Below, piece after piece: positions 1 through 7,075 of a stretch of DNA of 21,728 nt. The first letter of the stretch is position 1. Every line of letters begins with the position of its first letter. The stretch covers positions 1 to 21,728 of IMG/VR virus record IMGVR_UViG_3300002851_000033; one strand, written 5' to 3'. A program made the translations under genes and the position numbers. The notes below the pieces were generated by a model, which was not told the DNA's origin, made no database searches, and was given only the letters and a program-made list of their open reading frames with translations. The stretch comes from a virus.

Positions 1-216
1 TTAGCGCCCCTTCCGGTAAGCGTCCCCGTAGCGGCGCTGGAACCGCTCCACCCGTCCCTCGGTGTCCACGAACCGCTGCTGGCCCGTGTAGAAGGGGTGG
101 CACTTGCTGCAGACCTCCACGTGGATCTCGGGCTTGACGGAGTAGGTGTGGATCACGTTGCCGCAACCGCAGATGATGCGGGCGGGAACCAGCTTGGGGT
201 GAATGCCCTCTTTCAC
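1..216 (-). CDS. rpmE: 50S ribosomal protein L31
   Basis: A 71-residue protein that binds the 50S subunit and bridges to 30S. The sequence has the KEGIHPKL start, the CGCGNVI and [10 protein letters not shown] zinc-type cysteine pairs, and the [14 protein letters not shown] tail typical of L31; it closely matches Thermus L31 as I remember it. I chose the GTG at 214-216 because it gives the normal family length and follows GGGGGAGGAAGAC, a strong ribosome site. A longer upstream reading would add a 13-residue extension not seen in L31. It is a host gene and places the window in Thermus. The stop codon is the first three bases of the window. Confidence 0.96.
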   Translation of the reverse strand: MKEGIHPKLVPARIICGCGNVIHTYSVKPEIHVEVCSKCHPFYTGQQRFVDTEGRVERFQRRYGDAYRKGR

Positions 217-229
217 GTCTTCCTCCCCC

Positions 230-247
230 GCACGGTCTTGGCCGTGC
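230..247 (-). promoter_or_regulatory. Leader hairpin just upstream of rpmE
   Basis: Inverted repeat GCACGG/CCGTGC with a 6-base loop, immediately upstream of the rpmE ribosome site. Leader structures autoregulate L31 in some bacteria; whether this one does is inference. It could also act as a weak attenuator. Confidence 0.4.
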
Positions 248-261
248 GAAAACACCCCTTC

Positions 262-290
262 AGTCTAAAGGGGGGAGGGCCCTGGCGCAA
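262..290 (-). promoter_or_regulatory. Candidate rpmE promoter
   Basis: On the minus strand TTGCGC (285-290) and TAGACT (262-267) are separated by 17 bases, placing a start about 40 bases upstream of the rpmE GTG and downstream of rnpB. Motif match only. Confidence 0.4.
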
Positions 291-339
291 GGGCGGGGGC
301 AGGCCGCCTTTGGGCCCCCGGGAGGCGGAAAGGGCAAAG

Positions 340-357
340 GGGCCCCGCAGGGCCCCG
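340..357 (-). terminator. Hairpin after the rnpB 3' end
   Basis: A GC-only inverted repeat (GGGGCCC ... GGGGCCCC type) lies directly after the RNase P RNA 3' stem and is followed on the minus strand by a short T-containing stretch. It probably ends or protects the RNA; there is no long U-run, so the call is tentative. Confidence 0.4.
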
Positions 358-358
358 C

Positions 359-725
359 CCAGGGCGGGCCGTAAGCCGGGTTCTGTTGCCTGCGGTCATC
401 CCTCTGGGACCGGTGTCGCCACCGGCCTCAAGCGGCCCATCCCAGGGGTTCTGGCGGGCCGGGCCAGCCCTTCCCCTCTACCGGGCCTTGCACCGGGTGG
501 GGTTTGCCGTGCCCCAGCCTGTTGCCAGGCCAGGCGGTGGGCTCTTACCCCACCGTTTCACCCTTGCCCGCACCGGGGAAGCCCCGGCCGCTGGCGGTCT
601 CTTCTCTGTGGCACTTTCCGTCGGGTTACCCCGCCCAGCCGTTAGCTGGCACCCTGCCCTATGGTGCCCGGACTTTCCTCACCCGGGGGCGAAGTCCCCC
701 GGGCGCGACCGCACGCCCGCCCTGG
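359..725 (-). ncRNA. rnpB: RNase P RNA (bacterial type A)
   Basis: Catalytic RNA that matures tRNA 5' ends. On the minus strand the 5' part contains the conserved GAGGAAAGTCCGGGC block (about 667-681) and the 3' part the conserved ACAGAACCCGGCTTAC block (about 371-386). The two ends form the P1 helix: CCAGGGCGGGC (715-725) pairs with GCCCGCCCTGG (359-369), which sets the boundaries to within a few bases. The length of about 367 bases suits the family. Apparent reading frames across this region are shadows of the RNA. Confidence 0.95.
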
Positions 726-734
726 GGCACCCCT

Positions 735-763
735 ATTCTACCACAGGCAAAAGCATTGAGGAA
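735..763 (-). promoter_or_regulatory. rnpB promoter (extended -10)
   Basis: On the minus strand TGGTAGAAT (TGN plus TAGAAT, -10 at 735-740) lies about 10 bases before the RNase P RNA 5' end. The -35 position (758-763, TTCCTC) is weak, which fits an extended -10 promoter. The prophage lies just upstream but leaves the promoter intact. Confidence 0.6.
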
Positions 764-939
764 ATCGCTCACGCTCCAGGACAGAAACCCGCCTGAGCGC
801 CCTCCCGGAGAGGGAAAGACGCTGTGCACAGGAGGGAGGAAACCCGGCCTGAAAGGCCCAAAAAGGCGGGGGGAGGCCGGGGCTAAGGGGAAGGCCAGGC
901 CACCCCCTTCCCGGGCCTTCCAGGGGGGTTACAGGGCCG
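741..939. other. Host sequence between rnpB and the prophage; no gene seen
   Basis: About 200 bp without a convincing gene in either direction. It holds several short inverted repeats (CCCTC/GAGGG near 800-814, GGAAGGCC/GGCCTTCC near 889-921) but no recognisable RNA gene. It is probably the original host intergenic region upstream of rnpB. Confidence 0.5.
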
Positions 940-984
940 TGTAAGCGCTTTCAAATCGGGGGGTGGGATGGCGGGGCGGAAGAA

Positions 985-1013
985 GGGGGGCCGGGGAGAA
1001 CCCCCGGCCCCCC
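985..1013 (-). terminator. Terminator of the leftward prophage operon
   Basis: A very strong hairpin: a 12-base arm GGGGGGCCGGGG, a short loop and the complementary arm. On the minus strand it is followed by TTCTTCC. It lies 15 bases after the last leftward gene and would insulate rnpB from phage transcription. Confidence 0.75.
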
Positions 1014-1027
1014 TGGGCCTGCCGCCC

Positions 1028-1324
1028 TCAGGGCTCCAGTCCCACCCGGGCGAGGAAGGCCTCCCAGGTCTCGGGAAGGGGGAAGCCGTGGGCCCGAAGC
1101 CTGGGCCCTTCAGCGAAGACCTCCCGGGCCAGGGCGAGGGCGGCCTCCCGGTCCTCCCGCGCGGCGTCCCTCAGGTACCCCCGGAAGGGGGTCCACTCCT
1201 CCACAGCGTCCAGGAGCTCGTCCGGGTCGGCCTCCTCCCCCCGGTCCAGGAGCTCCCTCACCCAGGCCACGTAGGCCCGGGCTAGGGCGAGGGGGGCGTA
1301 AGCCAGGGAGGTCTTTTGAGCCAT
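1028..1324 (-). CDS. Hypothetical protein, last gene of the leftward packaging operon
   Basis: A 98-residue acidic, mostly helical protein with no recognised domain. The ATG at 1322-1324 follows AAGGTGGT, a fair ribosome site. It overlaps the end of the gp30-like gene by 43 bases in another frame, suggesting coupled translation. Its position after the MuF-like gene and before the terminator suggests a small head or packaging accessory protein, but that rests on context alone. The upstream extension of this frame is proline/arginine-rich shadow sequence and was not included. Confidence 0.65.
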   Translation of the reverse strand: MAQKTSLAYAPLALARAYVAWVRELLDRGEEADPDELLDAVEEWTPFRGYLRDAAREDREAALALAREVFAEGPRLRAHGFPLPETWEAFLARVGLEP

Positions 1325-2472
1325 ACCACCTTGTCCCAAGGGACGTCCAGCTCGCTCAGGTCCCGCACGCTGTAGCCGGTGGCCAGCGTCCCGCTGTGGA
1401 AGGAGTATACCACGAACCAGAGGGCCTTGAGCCTGGGCCCCCGGGCCTCCTCGGGGATGAAGGAGGCGGGGGCCAGGGCGGCCAGCACCGGGCCCTGGTC
1501 CCGGGCGTAGGCGAAGAGGGCGGCCTCGGGGTGGGCCGGGGCCTCGCGGCACAGGCCCTCGTAGACCTCGGGAGGGGTGCCCGGGGCCAGGTGCCCGTCC
1601 ATGACCCGCTGGGCCACGTGGAGCTCCAGGCTGGTGGCCCGCTCCCGGCCGAGAAGGGGCCTCAGCTCCTCGGGAACGGAGCGCCCCCGGCGGTTGAAGG
1701 GGGCCCGCACCATCTCCCCGGCGGCGAAGAGCCAGTCCCGAGGGGCGGGCCTCCCCTGGCCCCGGCTCTCCGCCAGGCCCCTGAGGTGGGCCCGGGCCTC
1801 GGGGAGGGCGGCGAGGGCCCGCAGGAAGGCCCGCCAGAGCTCAGGGTGGTAGTCCCGGGGGTCGGGGCTCCACTCCTCCGCCGTGGGGGGGCGGCCGAAG
1901 CCCGCCTGGGGCTCGTGGGGAGGGGGCTCCTTCCAGGCCCGCCTCTCCCCTTCCTCCCGGGTGTAGGTGACCAGGGCGGTGCGGCAGTTGTGGTGGAGGG
2001 GCGGGACGTGGGTGCGCCAGAACGGGTGGTCGGCGGGGAGGACGATCCCCGCGAGGGGCCGGCAGATCTTTGAGGTGCGCCCGTCCAGGACCACGGAGAG
2101 GCCCCAGTAGGGCCTGAGCTCCCGGGCGGAGACCGCCTCCTTCCACCGCCCCGCCCCGTAGGCCAGCTGGAGGTTGGTGCGGAAGACGGTCTCCAGGCGG
2201 TGGCGGCTCCCCTCGCCCCAGGCGTTCTTGACCCGGTCGGAAAGCTCCCTTTGGAAGTCCTCAAAGGGCCTCCCCTCTTCCAGGGCCCGGGCGAGGGCGT
2301 CCATCGTCTCCTGCACCATGTCCAGCGCGGCGAGGCCCGCCACGAAGAAGGCCCGGCGCCTCGCCTCCTCCCCCAGGGCGCGGAACTCGGGATCGGGGAG
2401 GGGAAGGCGGGCCCGGAACCAGCGGAGGGCCTCCTCGGGCCGCAGGGGGTCAGGCTCAACCGTCCAGGCCAC
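1282..2472 (-). CDS. MuF-like head morphogenesis protein (Mu gp30 / SPP1 gp7 family)
   Basis: A 396-residue minor head protein, expected to sit at the portal vertex and act in early capsid assembly or DNA ejection. The PF04233-type region (about residues 45-170) is clear: LVLDGRTSKIC-like core with Cys137, then PADHPFW, and the hallmark PPLHHNCR at residues 157-164. The C-terminal 220 residues are not assigned. It overlaps the portal gene end by 17 bases, in the Mu order 28-29-30. In Mu, capsid genes G and I follow gene 30; here the operon instead ends one gene later, and the I-like gene is 13 kb away on the other strand. Confidence 0.9.
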   Translation of the reverse strand: MAWTVEPDPLRPEEALRWFRARLPLPDPEFRALGEEARRRAFFVAGLAALDMVQETMDALARALEEGRPFEDFQRELSDRVKNAWGEGSRHRLETVFRTNLQLAYGAGRWKEAVSARELRPYWGLSVVLDGRTSKICRPLAGIVLPADHPFWRTHVPPLHHNCRTALVTYTREEGERRAWKEPPPHEPQAGFGRPPTAEEWSPDPRDYHPELWRAFLRALAALPEARAHLRGLAESRGQGRPAPRDWLFAAGEMVRAPFNRRGRSVPEELRPLLGRERATSLELHVAQRVMDGHLAPGTPPEVYEGLCREAPAHPEAALFAYARDQGPVLAALAPASFIPEEARGPRLKALWFVVYSFHSGTLATGYSVRDLSELDVPWDKVVWLKRPPWLTPPSP

Positions 2473-3967
2473 TGTCCTGCCGCTGGGCCCATCTCCCCGC
2501 GAGCTCGGAGAGGGTGAGGGCGGCCTCCAGGAGCTGGGCGAGCTCGGCGAAGGAGATCCCGGGGAAGAGAGCGAGGAGGCGCCGCCTCAGGTCCTCGTAC
2601 CCCTCGGCCTCCCCGATGGCCTGGAGGAGGGTGGAAAGCCCGGGCATGGGGGCCTTTTCCAGGAGCCTGTCCCCCAGGCCGTCCACGAAGGCCTGACCCG
2701 CCACCAGGCCCCGCTCTTTTCTCTCCTGGGTGGCGAGTAGGGGGGTGAGGACGGGGCCCTGGGGGTCGGGGGCGGGGACGCCGAACTCCTCCCGGAGCCA
2801 GGCCTCGGGGATGGAGAGGCCCATGCCCAGGAGGGTCTGGAGCACCCGGGCCCGGCTCTCCAGGTCCTTCTCCTCCTCCACCTCGGGCACCACGAAGGGG
2901 GCGAGGTCCAGGAACTCGGGGCCGAAGTTGAAGGCCACGAAGGGCTTGAAGAGGCCCTCCCGGAGGGTCTTGGCCAGGGCGCGGGCGTCGGCCCGGAGGA
3001 GGTCTATCCGCACCCGCTCGTGCACCTTGGCCAGGGCGTAGCTCCCCCCGTCCCCCTCGCTGGAGGTGAGGGTCTGCCCCAGGACCGCCTGGGCCATCTC
3101 CCGGTTCACGAGGCGGATCAGGCTCTCGTACACCTGGGGGCCCTGGCCCTTGGCCGCCTCCAGGATCTGGATCTCCGTGTCCTTGGAGATGACCCCGGCG
3201 GCGTCCGCCCCCAAGGAGCGCACCGCCTCCTCCAGCCGCCGCCGCTCCTCCTCCCCGGCGGCGGGGTCGTACCGACCGATGCGGTAAGGCTGGCCGTAGG
3301 TCTCGGCGAAGACCACCCAGTCCTTGAGGGCGTAGTGCTTGAAGAGGTAGAACCAGGCCAGGCTCCGCATGAGCCCGGCCCGGGTGGGGAGGCCCGAGCG
3401 GGCCTTGTAGCGGTGCTCTATGGCCGCTCCGAACGCGAAGGGTTCCGCCTCCCCCCGCTCCCCTACCAGGAGGAAGCGGTCGTGGGCCTCCTCGTAGGCC
3501 AGGGCCCCGGGGTGGACCCAGCGGAACTGGGCGGGCCGCCAGAGGAGGCCGTCCCACTCCCAGGCCACGGCCACCACGCTCACCCCCTGGGGGATGGCGG
3601 AGAGGAGGTCCAGCATCAGGTCCTCCAAGGGGAGGTTCCACCACACCTCCTCCAGGGCCCCGAGGACCCGCCTCCCCTGGCGGGAGGCCTCGGCGGGCTC
3701 CAGCCGCCAGTCCAGGCCGATGACGGCGAGCTTCCGGGTCTGGAGGAGGGAGAAGAGGAGGGCGTCCTTCTCCTCCATCTCCAGAAAGAGCTCCGCCTGC
3801 TCGGCCAGGTAGCCCTCGGCCCCCTCCCGGAGGATCCGGGCCAGCCGCTCGGGGGTGAGGCCGCGGGAAGGGTAGGTGGCGAAGGGTCGCCACACCGGCA
3901 GGCTTCCCCGGGCCGCCTTGGGGGGCTCCGTGGGGATTGGGCGTCCGTACTGGTCCAGGATGGGCAT
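2456..3967 (-). CDS. Portal protein (Mu gp29-like, DUF935)
   Basis: A 503-residue protein expected to form the ring through which DNA enters and leaves the head. The N-terminus PILDQYGRPIP is characteristic of the Mu gp29/DUF935 family, and the internal blocks on tryptophan-rich loading segments, RIGRYDP and EMAQAVLGQTLTS fit the same family. Length matches Mu gp29 (about 500). Its ATG at 3965-3967 shares a base with the terminase stop (TGATG), so translation is coupled. Gene order terminase-portal-MuF is as in Mu. Confidence 0.9.
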   Translation of the reverse strand: MPILDQYGRPIPTEPPKAARGSLPVWRPFATYPSRGLTPERLARILREGAEGYLAEQAELFLEMEEKDALLFSLLQTRKLAVIGLDWRLEPAEASRQGRRVLGALEEVWWNLPLEDLMLDLLSAIPQGVSVVAVAWEWDGLLWRPAQFRWVHPGALAYEEAHDRFLLVGERGEAEPFAFGAAIEHRYKARSGLPTRAGLMRSLAWFYLFKHYALKDWVVFAETYGQPYRIGRYDPAAGEEERRRLEEAVRSLGADAAGVISKDTEIQILEAAKGQGPQVYESLIRLVNREMAQAVLGQTLTSSEGDGGSYALAKVHERVRIDLLRADARALAKTLREGLFKPFVAFNFGPEFLDLAPFVVPEVEEEKDLESRARVLQTLLGMGLSIPEAWLREEFGVPAPDPQGPVLTPLLATQERKERGLVAGQAFVDGLGDRLLEKAPMPGLSTLLQAIGEAEGYEDLRRRLLALFPGISFAELAQLLEAALTLSELAGRWAQRQDSGLDG

Positions 3968-5244
3968 CAGAAGGCTCCTTTCCAGCCCGCGAAGGCCCGG
4001 CGGAGGACGCTCTTGTACTCCACGGGGCCCCTCGGGTTCTCGGCGGCGTGGAGGGCCAGGGCCAGGGCCCAGAAGCGGTCGGCGTGGCCCTTCTCCGAGC
4101 GCTCGGCGTCGTAGCGCACGTTCCCGGAAGGGGTGACGATCCGGCGCACGCTGTGGAGGTCCTCCCGGAGGGCCCGGTCCTCGGGGATGCGCACCTTGCG
4201 GTCCTCAAAGAAGAGGCGGAGGCGCTGGGCCAGGTCGGCCTTGACCTCAGGGGTGAACTTCACCGGCTCCACCTTGTAGCCGAAGGCCCGGCGGGCGTTC
4301 TCCGCCAGCATCTCCCCGAGGCCCGTGGCGTCCAAGCAGGCCCGGCGCACCTGGGGCAGGAGGGCGTGGAGGCGGGCCTCCTGCTGGGCGAAGGGAGCCC
4401 GGTGTAGCGCCTCCAGGAGGCGCACCCAGTAGACGTCTCCCACCCGCTCCAGGACCACGAAGACGGTGAGGTCCCGGTGGCGGCCCACGTCCACCCCCAG
4501 GTAGGCCTGGTCGGGGTTCCAGGGGCCCCGGGGGTCCTCCCGGGCCTCGGCCTCCAGGATGAGGCTCCAGGGCAGGAAGGCCTCCTCGGCGCTCAGGAAC
4601 TCGCAGAGGTACTCCTGCTGCCAGATGAAGTCGTCCGCCAGGCCCGCGCGGAGCTCCTCGGGGTCCACGGGCAGGCCCTGGGCCACGGCGTCGTAGATGG
4701 TGACCTTGTGGCGGCTCCAGGCGGGCCCGCCCTTCTCCCAGAGCTCCCAGAACTTCCCCCGGGGGCCGTTGGGGGTGCTCATCACCCGGATCTTGAGGTC
4801 GGGCCTCCGGGTGATGATGGGGTACATGGCCGCCCAGATGGCCTCGGAGTCCTGGTGGAAGGCGAACTCGTCCAGGACCACGTTCCCCGTGTAGCCGCGG
4901 GCGGTGCGGGGGTTGGCGGGGAGGAAGATCAAGCGGGAGAGGTTGGGCAGGCGGATCTCCAGCTGGGTCACGCTCTCGCCCCCCTCGAAGAAGCGGCTCT
5001 CCATGAGGGTGGCCATCTGCCGCATGGCGTCCAGGTGGGCCTTGGCCTTCTCGGCCAACTCCCGGCTCTGCCTCTCCCCCGCCGAGAGGAGGACCCAGGT
5101 GCTCCCCCGGTGCTCCACGGCGTGGAGGGCGGCCTCGAGGGTGAGGGCGAAGGATTTGCCCGTCTGGCGGGACCAGAGGCCGATCTTGAAGCGGCTCTCG
5201 TCCCGGATCCACGCCCGCTGGTAAGGGAGGAGGTCAAAGCCCAT
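3967..5244 (-). CDS. Terminase large subunit (Mu gp28-like)
   Basis: DNA-packaging motor and nuclease, 425 residues. The ATPase domain has SRQTGKS (Walker A-like, residues 25-31), NVVLDEFAF (Walker B, Asp125/Glu126) and MSTPNGPRG (coupling motif, 155-163). The nuclease domain starts with LGVDVG (Asp252) followed by ACLDATGLGE (Asp305) and HADRFWALALAL near the C-terminus. I chose the ATG at 5242-5244 because it overlaps the stop of the gp27-like gene (ATGGGCTTTGA); a TTG 24 bases upstream is possible but less likely. It should work with the small-subunit-like gene just upstream and the portal just downstream. Confidence 0.93.
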   Translation of the reverse strand: MGFDLLPYQRAWIRDESRFKIGLWSRQTGKSFALTLEAALHAVEHRGSTWVLLSAGERQSRELAEKAKAHLDAMRQMATLMESRFFEGGESVTQLEIRLPNLSRLIFLPANPRTARGYTGNVVLDEFAFHQDSEAIWAAMYPIITRRPDLKIRVMSTPNGPRGKFWELWEKGGPAWSRHKVTIYDAVAQGLPVDPEELRAGLADDFIWQQEYLCEFLSAEEAFLPWSLILEAEAREDPRGPWNPDQAYLGVDVGRHRDLTVFVVLERVGDVYWVRLLEALHRAPFAQQEARLHALLPQVRRACLDATGLGEMLAENARRAFGYKVEPVKFTPEVKADLAQRLRLFFEDRKVRIPEDRALREDLHSVRRIVTPSGNVRYDAERSEKGHADRFWALALALHAAENPRGPVEYKSVLRRAFAGWKGAF

Positions 5245-5773
5245 AGAGGTCCCGCTTGATGGCCTCAATCACCTCAGGCTCAATCTCCCGCACCCGGAGG
5301 GCCTTTTCCACCTTCTCCGCCGCCTCCTGCCTGAGGGAGCGGTCTATCCGCTCCAGGGAGAGGGCCACCCGGGCCGCCTCCAACCCGAGGCGCACCACCT
5401 TCTCCGGGTCCACCTCCGCCTCCCCCAGCTCCAGCCCGTCCAGGTAGCGGAGGGCCTTGTGCACCACGATGTTGGCCAGGGCGGCGGCGTAGGAGAGGCG
5501 CTTGCCCGTGGCCTCCTCCACCGCCTCCACCAGGCGCTCCATCTGCAGCACCTGGTCCAGGGCCGGGGCTAGGTGCCGGGCGTGGCGGTGTAGGCCCGAG
5601 GGGGAGGCTTTATACCCTTGGGCCTGGAGCCAGCGGGCGATGCCCTCCAGGGTGTAGGGGCGCCCGTCCTCCTCGGTCTCCTCGCCCAGGAGCATGGCGT
5701 CTACCCGCTCCCGTACCTCGTCCGGGAGCGCGCAGACCTTGCAGAGGCGGTGCCTGCGGTAGTGGAGCTTCAC
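5234..5773 (-). CDS. Mu gp27-like protein, likely small terminase subunit
   Basis: A 179-residue helical protein in the slot directly before the large terminase, where Mu has gp27 (DUF3486-type). It has a CKVC pair at residues 11-14, an HTH-like segment (TLEGIARWLQAQGYKASPSG, about 41-60) and a long helical, charged C-terminal half, consistent with a DNA-recognition plus oligomerisation role. The start is the GTG at 5771-5773, which overlaps the preceding stop as GTGA. The family call rests on position and pattern; DNA recognition is inferred. Confidence 0.75.
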   Translation of the reverse strand: MKLHYRRHRLCKVCALPDEVRERVDAMLLGEETEEDGRPYTLEGIARWLQAQGYKASPSGLHRHARHLAPALDQVLQMERLVEAVEEATGKRLSYAAALANIVVHKALRYLDGLELGEAEVDPEKVVRLGLEAARVALSLERIDRSLRQEAAEKVEKALRVREIEPEVIEAIKRDLYGL

Positions 5774-5952
5774 GGCCGCACCCACCCCACCAGGGCCAGG
5801 ACCAGGATGACCGCGAGGAGCCAGCGCTCGGTCCTGCGGTGCCTCCGCTCCTCCTCCAGTTCCTGGCGGAGCTTCCGGATCTCGGCCAGGGTCTCCTCCT
5901 GGTACCGGCGGATGGCCACGGAGATGGCGTGGAGTTCTTCCCGGACGTCCAT
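5770..5952 (-). CDS. Small coiled-coil protein with C-terminal membrane segment
   Basis: A 60-residue protein: residues 1-42 are a charged heptad-like helix (EELHAISVAIRRYQEE onward) and residues 44-58 (WLLAVILVLALVGWV) form one membrane span, so it is tail-anchored with its helix probably inside the cell. It lies between gp26- and gp27-like genes, the place of small accessory proteins such as gp25 in Mu. A lysis-associated role is also possible. Function unknown. Confidence 0.7.
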   Translation of the reverse strand: MDVREELHAISVAIRRYQEETLAEIRKLRQELEEERRHRRTERWLLAVILVLALVGWVRP

Positions 5953-5958
5953 CGTCCT

Positions 5959-6285
5959 TCACCGCGGCAGGAGGACCCCGGCATCCCGGATGGACCCCTC
6001 CACCAGGTCTATGCCCTTCTCGGTGAGCCGGACCACGCGGAACTCCCCGTCCTCGTCCCACTCGGCCCGGACGTAGCCCTTCTCCTGGAGGTAGCGCACG
6101 GCGGCGTTGAGCTCAGGACGGGCAGGGAGGATGTGGGAGTACTCTAGGGTCCTCACCAGGACCCCCCTGGGCATGGCGTAGGGGTCCGCCACGTTGAGGG
6201 GCGACTCAGTTCCCATCGCGTGCAGGTAGAGCACCTGCAGCACGGCTCCCCGGATCAGCTTCGGACGGTTTGGATCGCGAAACAT
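5959..6285 (-). CDS. Mu gp26-like winged-helix protein
   Basis: A 108-residue protein with a winged-helix layout: LIRGAVLQVLYLHAM helix, ELNAAVRYLQEKGYVRAEW recognition helix and turn, a beta-wing (GEFRVVRLTEKGIDLVEGS) and an end DAGVLLP. Mu-like prophages carry small proteins with the same ending (LT..G.D..EG....PG...P) just before gp27, often annotated as ArsR-like regulators. The ATG at 6283-6285 follows GAGGTGCG. It may regulate transcription or help packaging; the sequence does not decide. Confidence 0.7.
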   Translation of the reverse strand: MFRDPNRPKLIRGAVLQVLYLHAMGTESPLNVADPYAMPRGVLVRTLEYSHILPARPELNAAVRYLQEKGYVRAEWDEDGEFRVVRLTEKGIDLVEGSIRDAGVLLPR

Positions 6286-6294
6286 CGCACCTCC

Positions 6295-6552
6295 TCAGGG
6301 GAAGAGCTTGTGGACGGGCAGGCCCATCATGGCGCCGACAATGGCCAGGAGCAGGGCCAGGACCAGCCAGAGACGCGGGTTGGCCCAGAGGGAGCTGGGG
6401 CGGTCCCGCTCCGCCCGCATCCGGGTGTAGATCCGGAGGGCCAGGAGCTCCTCCCGGTAGACGCGGAGCCTCTCCTCGGGCACGCCCTGGTGGGCCAGCT
6501 CGTCCACGAGACCTTCCACCACGCGCATAAGCCCGTCCACGCGCTCGTCCAC
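6295..6552 (-). CDS. Small tail-anchored membrane protein, first gene of the leftward late operon
   Basis: An 85-residue protein: residues 1-50 are charged and helical (VDERVDGLMRVVEGLVDELA and onward), and residues 61-77 (LWLVLALLLAIVGAMMG) form one membrane span near the C-terminus. I chose the GTG at 6550-6552 because GGGAGGGGGG lies at ribosome-site distance. It is the first gene after the leftward copy of the late promoter, about 25 bases beyond its leader hairpin. Together with the second tail-anchored gene at 5770-5952 it might act in lysis; no known family recognised. Confidence 0.65.
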   Translation of the reverse strand: MDERVDGLMRVVEGLVDELAHQGVPEERLRVYREELLALRIYTRMRAERDRPSSLWANPRLWLVLALLLAIVGAMMGLPVHKLFP

Positions 6553-6575
6553 ACGCCCCCCTCCCAAAAGGCCTA

Positions 6576-6598
6576 CCCCCTGGGGCTTCCCCAGGGGG
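6576..6598 (-). promoter_or_regulatory. Leader hairpin of the leftward late operon
   Basis: On the minus strand a perfect 10-bp stem CCCCCTGGGG / CCCCAGGGGG with a three-base AAG loop sits between the promoter and the first gene. The matching rightward leader has a stem of different sequence at the same place. It could stabilise the mRNA, be read by an antitermination factor, or attenuate. Confidence 0.6.
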
Positions 6599-6648
6599 CA
6601 CTTTTGGCACTCTAGCCTTATTTTAGCCCTGAGCTTGGTCCTTGTCTA
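6594..6648 (-). promoter_or_regulatory. Leftward late promoter, copy 1 of the inverted 53-bp element
   Basis: Minus strand: TAGACA (6643-6648), a 17-base spacer, TAAAAT (6620-6625), start expected near 6613. The 53 bases 6594-6646 are identical, in inverted orientation, to 15259-15311. The leader carries a direct repeat AGTGCC-AAA-AGTGCC. The upstream part overlaps the last codons of the 6623-7075 gene. It should drive the packaging/portal genes down to position 1028. Confidence 0.8.
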
Positions 6649-7075
6649 GCGGGATAACGGCGCAAAGCCGCGTCAGGCGCAGGAAGACCTCCAGGGTGTC
6701 CTCCCCTACCCCATCCGCGCGGCGGAAACGGCCTGTGATGGCGTGCCAGTAGAGGAGCCTCCGGGCTCGGCCCAGGCCGAGGTAGGCCTCGAGGGCCTGC
6801 CTCTCCCCCAGGCTCAGACCCCGGAGGAAGGCCTGGTAGGTCTCCCGGTAAAGCCTGAGCTCGTGCGGCGGATCCCCGGCGGGGGAACGGGGCACGTAGA
6901 CCGGGAGAAAGGCGGGGTGGGAAGGCCCCCCGGCGTAGACCCGGGGACGGCCCGCCCCCCGGGGGGCCGGGTCCTGAGGAGCGAGCTCCACCCAGCGGGC
7001 CTCCCCGTGGGCCACCCGCCAGAGGGCCAGGGCCAGGAAGTTGGCCCGCCAGAGTTCCAGGTCGCGTTCAGCCAC
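6623..7075 (-). CDS. Unknown protein just upstream of the leftward late promoter
   Basis: A 150-residue protein with no recognised family. The N-terminal half is rich in proline and tryptophan (PAPRGAGRPRVYAGGPSHP); the C-terminal half is helical (LSLGERQALEAYLGLGRARRLLYWHAITGRF), then DTLEVFLRLTRLCAVIP. The GTG at 7073-7075 follows AGGAGG at good distance and overlaps the preceding stop. Its last codons lie inside the duplicated late-promoter element. It occupies the end of the early/middle run, where phages often keep the late-gene activator, so it is a candidate for that role. This is context only: I see no Mor/C-type HTH. Confidence 0.7.
   Translation of the reverse strand: MAERDLELWRANFLALALWRVAHGEARWVELAPQDPAPRGAGRPRVYAGGPSHPAFLPVYVPRSPAGDPPHELRLYRETYQAFLRGLSLGERQALEAYLGLGRARRLLYWHAITGRFRRADGVGEDTLEVFLRLTRLCAVIPLDKDQAQG

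Noticed and set aside
97-944. Several open frames on the + strand across rnpB
   Set aside because: They cover a clear RNase P RNA and read as proline/arginine-rich low-complexity peptides, with no ribosome sites.
1662-4208. A very long (848-codon) open frame on the minus strand over terminase, portal and MuF-like genes
   Set aside because: It is the shifted-frame shadow of three genes with clear family motifs; its composition is Pro/Gly/Arg/Ala-rich, a usual effect of high GC.
6576-6598. Rho-independent terminator between the early and late leftward genes
   Set aside because: The hairpin has no U-run after it, lies downstream of a promoter, and has a counterpart in the other late leader, so a leader element is more likely. 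Partial termination is not excluded.
6623-7075. Mor/C family activator
   Set aside because: The position fits, but no Mor-type HTH can be seen; kept only as a candidate from context.
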